This document shows, one piece after another, positions 18,124 to 28,194 of a DNA stretch of 64,000 nt. The translations under genes were made by a program, and so were the position numbers. The notes beneath the pieces were generated by a model that saw only the letters and a program-made list of their open reading frames with translations, was not told where the DNA came from and ran no database searches. How positions within the stretch are numbered: position 1 is the stretch's first letter; each line of letters opens with the position of its first letter. The stretch comes from Hyphomicrobiales bacterium (lineage in GTDB: Bacteria > Pseudomonadota > Alphaproteobacteria > Rhizobiales > Rhizobiaceae): the NCBI GenBank assembly GCA_017305935.1, contig JAFKJU010000007.1, positions 62,001 to 126,000 of the forward strand, given 5' to 3'.

Positions 18124-19002
18124 ATGACCTCAGCCGCCACCCTCTCCGCCGGTGAACTCGCCGCCCTCCTGCATTTCTATGCGGATGCGGGCGTCGATGC
18201 GCTGCTGGAACCGGAGGCGGTAGACCGTTTCGCGGAATTCGAGGCGATGCGCGCCAGCCGACAGGCCGCCGTCCGCAGCGCGCCGCGCGCGGAAACCACC
18301 GCGTCCGAGGCCGCAACCCCTGCCCGCAATGCCGGCAATCGCCAGCCGCCCGCGCCCCGCGCCGCCGCTGCCCCCCCGCCTGCCATTCCGGACGACCAGG
18401 CCGTTGCTCAGGCGCGATTCGCCGCCGAAAGCGCCGGGACGCTGGAGGAGTTGCGCAGCGCGCTGACCACTTTTACCGGCTGCAACTTGAAGAACAGCGC
18501 CCGTAGCACGGTGTTTGCCAGCGGTGAAGCGACGAGCGGGTTGATGGTCATCGGTCCGATGCCGAACGCGGACGACGACCGCGAGGGCCTGCCCTTCTCC
18601 GGCCGCGCCGGGCAGATGCTCGACCGCATGCTGGGCGCCATCGGCCTGTCGCGCGAAACGGTGCTGCTGACCAATATCCTGCCTTGGCGGCCGCCCGGCA
18701 ACCGCATGCCGTCGCAGCCGGAAATGGATATCTGCCGGCCGTTCATCGAGCGGCAGATCGCGCTCGCCGCGCCGAAATCCGTGCTGATCCTCGGCAATTT
18801 CACCGCCCGCTTCTTCTTCGGCACCGGCGAGACCATCCATGCCTTGCGCGGCGAATGGCGGGAAATTTCCGCAGGCGACCGGGTGCTGCCGGCGCTCGCC
18901 ACCCTGCACCCCGTCGACCTGATGGCCGCACCGATCAACAAGCGCCTCGCCTGGACCGATCTCCTTGCCTTCAAGGCCGGCCGCGGCCAGCCGTCTGCCT
19001 AA
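18124..19002 (+). CDS. Uracil-DNA glycosylase superfamily protein (family 4-like, diverged)
   Basis: A 292-residue protein with a poorly conserved alanine/proline-rich N-terminal 90 residues and a UDG domain from about residue 95. Family elements are [12 protein letters not shown]-type motif 1 (here [21 protein letters not shown]), [12 protein letters not shown], the [16 protein letters not shown] strand and a C-terminal LHPVDLMA. Family 4 enzymes bind a [4Fe-4S] cluster by four cysteines. Here two ligand positions appear replaced (F in FTGCNL, W in LPWRPPGNR). It may be a rhizobial variant lacking the cluster. It probably excises uracil, but activity is uncertain. Confidence 0.82.
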   Translation: MTSAATLSAGELAALLHFYADAGVDALLEPEAVDRFAEFEAMRASRQAAVRSAPRAETTASEAATPARNAGNRQPPAPRAAAAPPPAIPDDQAVAQARFAAESAGTLEELRSALTTFTGCNLKNSARSTVFASGEATSGLMVIGPMPNADDDREGLPFSGRAGQMLDRMLGAIGLSRETVLLTNILPWRPPGNRMPSQPEMDICRPFIERQIALAAPKSVLILGNFTARFFFGTGETIHALRGEWREISAGDRVLPALATLHPVDLMAAPINKRLAWTDLLAFKAGRGQPSA

Positions 19003-19149
19003 AACAGCGGCAAATATTAACGAAATATGAAACAAGCCATGCAACTTGCGCATAACAGGAGCGCAGGCATGGCAATTGCCGAATCTTTGTTGCAGTGCAA
19101 TATAGGCATTGTGTCTTGGGAGGAAATTCTTTGTACAGGAACCAAGGCC

Positions 19150-19332
19150 ATGACCCCGCGTTTTCGCCCTATCCATTCCGGTTTTGAAACTCTGCGCATC
19201 GCCGGAAGCGCAGGCCGCACGAGCCGCGATTATCATCGCTTCGGCACGCCGACCAACGAACAGTTGACCGCGATCGGCTATCGCCACATCACGCGGCAAT
19301 CCGAAATCTTCGCGGATTTTCGCGAACGCTGA
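19150..19332 (+). CDS. Small basic hypothetical protein
   Basis: A 60-codon frame (MTPRFRPIHSGFETLRIAGS start, ending FADFRER) rich in arginine and with no membrane segment. No function recognised. An upstream GGAGGA (19119-19124) is too distant for this ATG, so the true start may be an upstream alternative codon; the frame is open back to 19027. Coding status rests on composition and the isolated position between genes. Confidence 0.4.
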   Translation: MTPRFRPIHSGFETLRIAGSAGRTSRDYHRFGTPTNEQLTAIGYRHITRQSEIFADFRER

Positions 19333-19410
19333 TTCGGCGGTCGCTACCCTCGCCCTCCATACCGCATGACGTCGCCGTCCTGCGGTATTTTGCGTTTGGC
19401 GGCCTTATCC

Positions 19411-20316
19411 TCAACCGGTGCGCAGCACGTCATCGCTTTGCGGCGAGAGCGCCAAGTCTACCGGCAGGGTCGCCAGGGCCTTGGCAAAAGCTTGGTCGAC
19501 GGCGGCGAATTTCACCGCCTGCCAGCCCGCATATTCGCGCAGGAAATCGCTCGCAAACCACATGGCCGACGCACGCGGCGGGCCGGTCCAGCCAAGGCAT
19601 CCCAAAAGCTCGGCGCGCTTGAACAGGCGTTGCAGATGCGTGCGCGACATCATCAACTGCTCGGCCATGCGGCGCGCATCGATGCGGCCGATCTCGATGC
19701 GACCGTCCCGCTCCTTTTCCGGATCGGTGCGGGCGACCAGTTCATCCACGACCAGCCCGCCGGATTCGGTCCACAGGAAGGCGGCGATGCGCGGCGGCGG
19801 ATCGCACCATAGCGGATCGTCCAGGCAGGCGCGCGCCGCAACCGGCTGCGCCAGCCGCAGCAGATGCGGATGCGCCGTCATCGTCACGGCGCGGCAGCCG
19901 CCGTCCAGCCCATCCAGCGCCATGAGATTGGCGACGAACCAGCGCATCATGCCGGCATAGGTTTTCTCGGTGATTTCCAGCCGGCGATAGCGCCGCCCGG
20001 GCACGTCGACATAACGGGCGAAACGATAGGACACCATCTCGTCGAGATAGTTCAGCACCGTGTTGCGGCTGGCGCCGCCGATGCCGGTGATCATCTCCTT
20101 CAACCGCACCGTCGTCAGGCCGCTGCCCGGATCGTCGGGATCATGCTCGAAATGCAAAGCGAAGGCGGCCTGGCTGAGCAGCCAGCGTTGATGGGAGGCG
20201 AGCGCGCGCGCCAGCCGCGGCGTTTCGTCGTGAACGGAACGCAGCCCGCGCGCCAGATGTCCCAGAACGCCGATGAACGCCGGGTGGGCCGCCAGGCTCT
20301 CGGCCGTGAATGCCAT
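19411..20316 (-). CDS. Hypothetical protein with MarR-like winged-helix region
   Basis: A 301-residue soluble protein. Residues about 70-125 (LTTVRLKEMITGIGGASRNT, LDEMVSYRFARYVDVPGRRYRRLEIT) look like a MarR-type winged helix with its beta wing. A second helix-turn-helix-like segment (MAEQLMMSRTHLQRLFKRAELLG) lies near residue 240. The start at 20316 has GGAAAG upstream. It is divergent from an MFS gene 235 bases away, so a regulatory link is possible but not shown. The product is not matched to a named family. Confidence 0.75.
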   Translation of the reverse strand: MAFTAESLAAHPAFIGVLGHLARGLRSVHDETPRLARALASHQRWLLSQAAFALHFEHDPDDPGSGLTTVRLKEMITGIGGASRNTVLNYLDEMVSYRFARYVDVPGRRYRRLEITEKTYAGMMRWFVANLMALDGLDGGCRAVTMTAHPHLLRLAQPVAARACLDDPLWCDPPPRIAAFLWTESGGLVVDELVARTDPEKERDGRIEIGRIDARRMAEQLMMSRTHLQRLFKRAELLGCLGWTGPPRASAMWFASDFLREYAGWQAVKFAAVDQAFAKALATLPVDLALSPQSDDVLRTG

Positions 20317-20551
20317 GGTTTCGAACTTTCCGCTACACCACGGCGCTGCGCACGCAATGCGCGAAAATTTCGCCGACCTGGAGAACATCAATTGCAAGGC
20401 GATGATATAGCACGAGATTTCCGGGGAAAACCATCCGATTCGGCGCGGAGAATCCGCCAACGCATCGGAATTTCGCCGCGATCTGTCGTAATCGACAGGG
20501 CACCGGGCGCCGAAGCTGCGCAGACTGGCGTGACATGTCGAGGGGATTGTG

Positions 20552-21781
20552 ATGCTGGGCAGCCTGTTTTCGATCGCCAGCTTGATGGTGTCGACGCTGT
20601 TGATGATGGTCGGCTTCGGCTTGATGAGCTACCTGCTGCCGGTGCGGGCGCTGGCCGAGCAATGGTCGACCTTCACCATCTCGATTATCGCGACCGGCTA
20701 CACGGTCGGATTCACCGCCTCCTGCATCGTTACGCCGATGCTGGTGAAGCGCGTCGGGCATGTGCGGGTGTTCGGGGCATTGATCACGCTGCTCACCGTC
20801 GCCATCCTGCTTTGCGCGCTGGTCGTGGAATGGCGGGCCTGGGTGGCGTTTCGCGGCCTGGCCGGCTTTGCCATCGCCGGCGCTTACCTGATCATCGAAA
20901 GCTGGCTGAACGAGCGCGTCACCAATGAAAATCGCGGCGCGCTGTTTTCGGTCTACATGATCGCCTGCCTGGTCGGCTCGATCGGCGGGCAATATCTCGT
21001 GCCGCTCGGCGATCCCAAGACGACCGTGCTGTTCATCGTCTGCGGCATCATCTTTTCGCTGGCCATGTTCCCGACGGCGCTGTCGACCGCGAAATCGCCG
21101 GCGCCGATCGCCACCGCCCGCTTCGACCTGCCGCGGCTCTACCGGCTGTCGCCGATCGCCTTCGTCGGCGCCTTCGTGGCCGGCACGCTGTCCGGCGCCT
21201 GGGGCAGCCTTGGCGGCGTCTACAGCCAGACCATCGGCATGACGACGGCCGAGGGCGCCACGCTGCTGGCGGCGGTGCTCGCCGGCGGCGCGCTGTCGCA
21301 GATGCCGATCGGGCGCATTTCCGACCGCGTCGACCGGCGTATCGTCATGGCGATCTGCGGCGGCATCGGCGTGCTCGCCTGCCTGGGCATGGCGCTGGTC
21401 GACCCCGCCCATGTCTACGGGCTGTATGTCGCCGCCTTCCTGGTGGGAACGGTGATCTATCCGATCTATTCGCTGAACTCCGCCCATGCCAACGACCGCG
21501 CCGAGCCACAGGAATATGTCACCATCGCCAGCGGCATCATGATCCTCTACGGACTGGGGACAGTGGCAGGACCGCTGATGGGTGGCGCGATGATGGAGGC
21601 CTTCGGGCCGCGCGGCCTGCTGCTGTTCCTCGCCGGCGCCTTCGCCATCTATGGCGGCTATGCCGCCTGGCGCATCAGCCGGCGTACCGACAGCGAGGAC
21701 AAGACCGATTTCCAGTCGCGGCCGCTGCCGATGCAGCACACCGAAGCCGCCACCACCGTGCTGGCGCCCGCCGAGGAATAG
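20552..21781 (+). CDS. MFS transporter, YcaD-like
   Basis: A 409-residue major facilitator protein with twelve hydrophobic segments. Characteristic stretches are MMVGFGLMSYLLPVRA, FRGLAGFAIAGAYLIIESWLNERVTNENRG and PIYSLNSAHANDRAEPQEYV, which fit the YcaD/UMF subgroup. Substrate unknown. The ATG at 20552 has AGGGG six bases upstream; an adjacent in-frame GTG at 20549 is possible. It is convergent with the EamA permease gene. Confidence 0.85.
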   Translation: MLGSLFSIASLMVSTLLMMVGFGLMSYLLPVRALAEQWSTFTISIIATGYTVGFTASCIVTPMLVKRVGHVRVFGALITLLTVAILLCALVVEWRAWVAFRGLAGFAIAGAYLIIESWLNERVTNENRGALFSVYMIACLVGSIGGQYLVPLGDPKTTVLFIVCGIIFSLAMFPTALSTAKSPAPIATARFDLPRLYRLSPIAFVGAFVAGTLSGAWGSLGGVYSQTIGMTTAEGATLLAAVLAGGALSQMPIGRISDRVDRRIVMAICGGIGVLACLGMALVDPAHVYGLYVAAFLVGTVIYPIYSLNSAHANDRAEPQEYVTIASGIMILYGLGTVAGPLMGGAMMEAFGPRGLLLFLAGAFAIYGGYAAWRISRRTDSEDKTDFQSRPLPMQHTEAATTVLAPAEE

Positions 21782-21798
21782 GATGGATCAAACCCGTT

Positions 21799-22734
21799 TC
21801 AGCCCGGCTGCGCCTTGTCGCCGCGCCGGCGCATGCCGAGCCGCTGTTCGCGATAGATGATGAAGATGCCGGCCGAGACGACGATCAGCGTGCCGACCAG
21901 CGTCGTCGCCGTCGGGATATCGTCGAACAGCAGATAGGAAATGACGATGCCGAGCAGGATCGAGGTATATTCGAACGGCGCGATGGTCGAGACGTCGGCA
22001 TAGCGATAGCTCTCGGTCAGCAGGATCTGGGCGATGCCGCCGCAGAAGCCGCAGAGCATCAACATGATCGTGGTGTGCAGATCGAGCCAGTTCCAGCCGA
22101 AGGGAATGGTCGCCAGCGAAAACACCGAGGCCGTGATCGAGAAATACAGGACGATGGTCGCCGTCTTTTCCTCGCGCACCAGCAGACGCACCTGCACCAT
22201 GGCCATCGCCCCCATCGCCGCCGCGGCCAGCACGGCAAGCGCGCCGAGCGCCGCCTCCGAACCGAAATCGCCCTCGGCAAACAGCGTCAGCTTCGGCCAA
22301 CTGATGACCATCACCCCGAAAAGCCCGACAAACACGGCCGTCCAGCGATAGAAACGCACCGCCTCGCCGAGGAACAGCGCCGCGAAGGCGACGGCGAACA
22401 GCGGCATCGCGTAACCGATCGAGATCGCCTCCGGCATCGGCAGATGCACGAGGCCGTAGAAGCCGCAGCCCATCGACAGGATGCCGATCGAGCCGCGCCT
22501 CAGGTGACCGATGGGATTTCTGGTGTAGAATGCGCCACGCAACTGCCCGAGCCAAGCGAGATAGAGCACGATCGGGAAGATGGCGAAGAAGGAGCGGTAG
22601 AAGGTGATCTGCCCCGGATTGATACCCGGTCCCGCCAGCTTGATGAAGGTCTGCATGCCGACGAAAACGACAACCGAAGCGACCTTCATCAGAATGCCGC
22701 GCAGCGGATTGGCGCGATGCTCGATCATCGACAT
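21799..22734 (-). CDS. EamA/DMT family permease
   Basis: A 311-residue membrane protein with ten hydrophobic segments. The first helix is MKVASVVVFVGMQTFIKLAG; later stretches include PEAISIGYAMPLFAVAFAALFLGEAV (first EamA repeat end) and PFEYTSILLGIVISYLLFDD with GTLIVVSAGIFIIYRE (second repeat end). Metabolite export is the family role; substrate unknown. The frame continues to 22884, but the hydrophobic protein begins at 22734. No good ribosome site is visible, so the start is tentative. Confidence 0.84.
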   Translation of the reverse strand: MSMIEHRANPLRGILMKVASVVVFVGMQTFIKLAGPGINPGQITFYRSFFAIFPIVLYLAWLGQLRGAFYTRNPIGHLRRGSIGILSMGCGFYGLVHLPMPEAISIGYAMPLFAVAFAALFLGEAVRFYRWTAVFVGLFGVMVISWPKLTLFAEGDFGSEAALGALAVLAAAAMGAMAMVQVRLLVREEKTATIVLYFSITASVFSLATIPFGWNWLDLHTTIMLMLCGFCGGIAQILLTESYRYADVSTIAPFEYTSILLGIVISYLLFDDIPTATTLVGTLIVVSAGIFIIYREQRLGMRRRGDKAQPG

Positions 22735-23073
22735 TTTGCGGCGGGGGACGGACAAGGGAGCATGGGGCGGAGGCAGCGTCGTGCAAATCGGAAGGCGGAG
22801 CCTCAATCTACCCCAACAAGTCCGCCTGCACAGCAAATTCCTCGGCCAGGCGTAAAATTCCTGCCCGGCCGGTTTTCGTCTCACCTTCGAAAGACCAGGA
22901 TACCGTTAACCGCTTTGCTTCAACGTTCGAATATCGTCTCGATTTGCTTCGAATTTTAACAATCGTTCAGATTTAGATGAGACTATCCGGCTCGATCTCT
23001 GGCATTGCGCACCATTCGACTTGGAACGCCGGGCCAGTCTCGACCGACCCGTTCCAGCCGCTCAGGAATTCTC
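22735..23073. other. Intergenic region between EamA permease and pepN
   Basis: 339 bases between divergent starts. The part nearest pepN (22900-22980) is AT-rich and probably holds its promoter. No gene or recognisable RNA was seen. Confidence 0.45.
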
Positions 23074-25722
23074 ATGCGCACAGACACCGGCCAAGTGATC
23101 CATCTGGCAGATTACCGCCCGACCGACTTCGTGCTGGAACGTGTCGACCTGACATTCGAACTCGACCCCACCGAGACCAAGGTGGAGGCGCGGCTGATCT
23201 TCCATCGCCGCGAAGGCGTCGATGTGGCCGCGCCGCTGGTGCTCGACGGCGACGAGCTGACGCTGGCCGGCCTGCTGGTCGACCAGAGCGAAATCGATGC
23301 CGCCCGTTATACCGCAACACCGGAGGCGCTGACCATACGCGACCTGCCGGAAGCGACGCCTTTCGAGGTGACGATCACCACCATCATTAATCCGGAAGCC
23401 AATACGCAGCTGATGGGGCTTTACCGCTCCAACGGCATCTATTGCACCCAGTGCGAGGCCGAAGGGTTCCGCCGCATCACCTATTTCCCCGACCGGCCGG
23501 ATGTGCTGGCGCCCTATACGGTCAACATCATCGCCGACAAGGCCGCCAATCCGCTGCTGCTGTCCAACGGCAATTTCCTCGGCGGCGCCGGCTTCGGCCC
23601 GGACAAGCATTTTGCCGCCTGGTTCGATCCGCATCCCAAGCCCAGCTATCTCTTCGCGTTGGTCGCCGGCGACCTCGGCGTGGTCGAGGACAGCTTCACC
23701 ACCCTCTCCGGCCGTGAAGTCGCGCTGAAAATCTATGTCGAGCACGGCAAGGAAGCCCGCGCCGCCTATGCCATGGATGCGCTGAAGCGCTCGATGAAAT
23801 GGGACGAGGAGGTGTTCGGCCGCGAATACGACCTCGACATCTTCATGGTCGTCGCCGTTTCCGATTTCAACATGGGAGCGATGGAGAACAAGGGTCTCAA
23901 CGTCTTCAACGACAAATACGTGTTGGCCGATCCGGAAACCGCCACCGATGCCGACTACGCCAATATCGAGGCGATCATCGCGCATGAATATTTCCACAAC
24001 TGGACCGGCAACCGCATCACCTGCCGCGACTGGTTCCAGCTCTGCCTCAAGGAAGGGCTGACGGTCTACCGCGACCACGAATTTTCCGCCGACCAGCGCT
24101 CGCGCGCCGTCAAGCGCATCGCTGAGGTGCGCCATCTGAAGGCGGAGCAGTTCACCGAGGACGCCGGGCCGCTGGCCCATCCGGTGCGCCCGGTGAAGTA
24201 TCGCGAAATCAACAACTTCTACACGACGACCGTCTATGAGAAGGGTTCCGAGGTCACGCGGATGATCGCCACCCTGCTCGGCCGCGACGGCTTCAAGGCC
24301 GGCATGGACCTCTATTTCGAGCGCCATGACGGCGAGGCCGCGACGGTCGAGGATTTCGTCAAATGCTTCGAGGATGCGACCGGCCGCGACCTGACGCAAT
24401 TTTCGCTGTGGTACAGCCAGGCCGGCACGCCGGTCGTCACCGCCTCCGGCGCCTATGATGCAACCAACGCCACCTTCTCGCTGTCGCTGGAGCAGATGAT
24501 TCCGTCGACGCCCGGCCAGTCGGCCAAGGAGCCGATGCTTATTCCGCTGCGCCTCGGCCTGCTGCTGGAAGACGGCAGCGAGGTGACGCCTTCCGCCGTC
24601 AGCGGCATCGAGATGAGCGGCGATGTGTTGCACCTGACGCAGCGGGCGCAGACGGCGGTGTTTTCCGGCATTCCATCACGCCCCGTCGTATCGCTCAATC
24701 GCGGCTTCTCAGCGCCGATCAACCTGCATTTCAATCAGACACCAGCCGATCTCGCCCATATCGCCCGCCATGAAAGCGACCAGTTCGCACGCTGGCAGGC
24801 GCTGATCGACATCGCCCTGCCGAACCTGACGCAGGCTGCGCGTGACGCCCGCGAGGGGCGCGACATCGCCTGCGACCCGACATTCATCGAGGCGCTGCTG
24901 GCCACCGCCGGTGACGAGACGCTGGAGCCCGCCTTCCGCGCCCAGGCGCTGACCCTGCCGAGCGAGGCGGAGATCGCCCGCGAGCTTGGCAGCGACAACG
25001 ACCCCGACGCTATCCATGCCGGCCGCACCGCGATCCTGACCGCAGTCGCCACGGCCGGCGCCGACCTGTTCCAGTCGCTCTTTGACGGCATGACCACGCC
25101 CGGCGCCTTCAGCCCGGATGCGGAAAGCGCCGGCAAGCGGGCGCTGCGCAACACCGCGCTCAGCTTCCTCTCCTATGCCGAGAACGATCCGGCCCGCGCC
25201 AGCGCCGCCTTCAAGGCCGCCAACAACATGACGGATCTCGCGCAGGCGCTGACCATCCTCGCCCATCGCTTCCCCGATGCGCCGGAAACGCTGGATGCGC
25301 TTGCCGCCTTCGAAAGCCGGTTCCGCGACAATGCGCTGGTCATCGACAAGTGGCTGACCATTCAGGCGACCATTCCCGGCGACGGCGCGCTCACCCGTGT
25401 CCGGGCGCTGCAGCAGAACCCGCATTACAACCCGAAGAACCCGAACCGCGTGCGCGCGCTGGTCGGCACCTTCGCCTTCTCGAACCCGACCGGCTTCAAC
25501 CGCGCCGATGGCGCCGGCTATGCGTTTCTTGCCGACGAGATCCTGGATATCGACCGGCGCAATCCGCAGCTTGCCGCACGCATCCTCACCTCGCTGCGCT
25601 CCTGGCGTCTGCTGGAGCCGGCTCGCGCCGACCACGCCCGCGAAGCGCTGATGCGCATCGAGCGCTCCAACGATCTATCGACGGACGTGCGCGATATCGT
25701 CGAACGCATTCTCAAAGGCTAA
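23074..25722 (+). CDS. pepN: Aminopeptidase N (M1 family)
   Basis: An 882-residue zinc metallopeptidase, close in length to E. coli PepN (870). The exopeptidase motif GAMEN is at residues 268-272. The zinc site is HEYFH at 304-308 with the third ligand E327, exactly HExxH-18-E. It removes N-terminal residues from peptides in the cytoplasm. The start at 23074 (MRTDTGQVIHLADYRP) has AGGA upstream; an ATG 69 bases earlier is possible. It is a single gene. Confidence 0.95.
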   Translation: MRTDTGQVIHLADYRPTDFVLERVDLTFELDPTETKVEARLIFHRREGVDVAAPLVLDGDELTLAGLLVDQSEIDAARYTATPEALTIRDLPEATPFEVTITTIINPEANTQLMGLYRSNGIYCTQCEAEGFRRITYFPDRPDVLAPYTVNIIADKAANPLLLSNGNFLGGAGFGPDKHFAAWFDPHPKPSYLFALVAGDLGVVEDSFTTLSGREVALKIYVEHGKEARAAYAMDALKRSMKWDEEVFGREYDLDIFMVVAVSDFNMGAMENKGLNVFNDKYVLADPETATDADYANIEAIIAHEYFHNWTGNRITCRDWFQLCLKEGLTVYRDHEFSADQRSRAVKRIAEVRHLKAEQFTEDAGPLAHPVRPVKYREINNFYTTTVYEKGSEVTRMIATLLGRDGFKAGMDLYFERHDGEAATVEDFVKCFEDATGRDLTQFSLWYSQAGTPVVTASGAYDATNATFSLSLEQMIPSTPGQSAKEPMLIPLRLGLLLEDGSEVTPSAVSGIEMSGDVLHLTQRAQTAVFSGIPSRPVVSLNRGFSAPINLHFNQTPADLAHIARHESDQFARWQALIDIALPNLTQAARDAREGRDIACDPTFIEALLATAGDETLEPAFRAQALTLPSEAEIARELGSDNDPDAIHAGRTAILTAVATAGADLFQSLFDGMTTPGAFSPDAESAGKRALRNTALSFLSYAENDPARASAAFKAANNMTDLAQALTILAHRFPDAPETLDALAAFESRFRDNALVIDKWLTIQATIPGDGALTRVRALQQNPHYNPKNPNRVRALVGTFAFSNPTGFNRADGAGYAFLADEILDIDRRNPQLAARILTSLRSWRLLEPARADHAREALMRIERSNDLSTDVRDIVERILKG

Positions 25723-25731
25723 ACCCTTGAA

Positions 25732-25756
25732 GCCGGCGGTGTTTTTCACCGTCGGC
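25732..25756 (+). terminator. Possible terminator hairpin after pepN
   Basis: A 10-bp stem with one mismatch around a TTTTT loop, 9 bases after the stop. No T-run follows, so it is weak. Confidence 0.4.
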
Positions 25757-25875
25757 ACCATCCATTCCTTTAAAATCTCTTAACTTTTCTCTGGACAAGC
25801 CGAATCGCGTTTGATTCATTAGGTCAGATTCGGGCGGGCGGCGCCTTCGAATCCCACGAGGATCAATAGGTTAAG

Positions 25876-28191
<2,316 letters not shown>

Positions 28192-28194
28192 ATC

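Noticed and set aside
20415-20432. Half-match to the 42-bp palindromic repeat upstream of the winged-helix protein gene
   Set aside because: Only the left half (TTTCCGG with GGAAAACC, two bases shorter) is similar; the right half does not match, so it may be chance.
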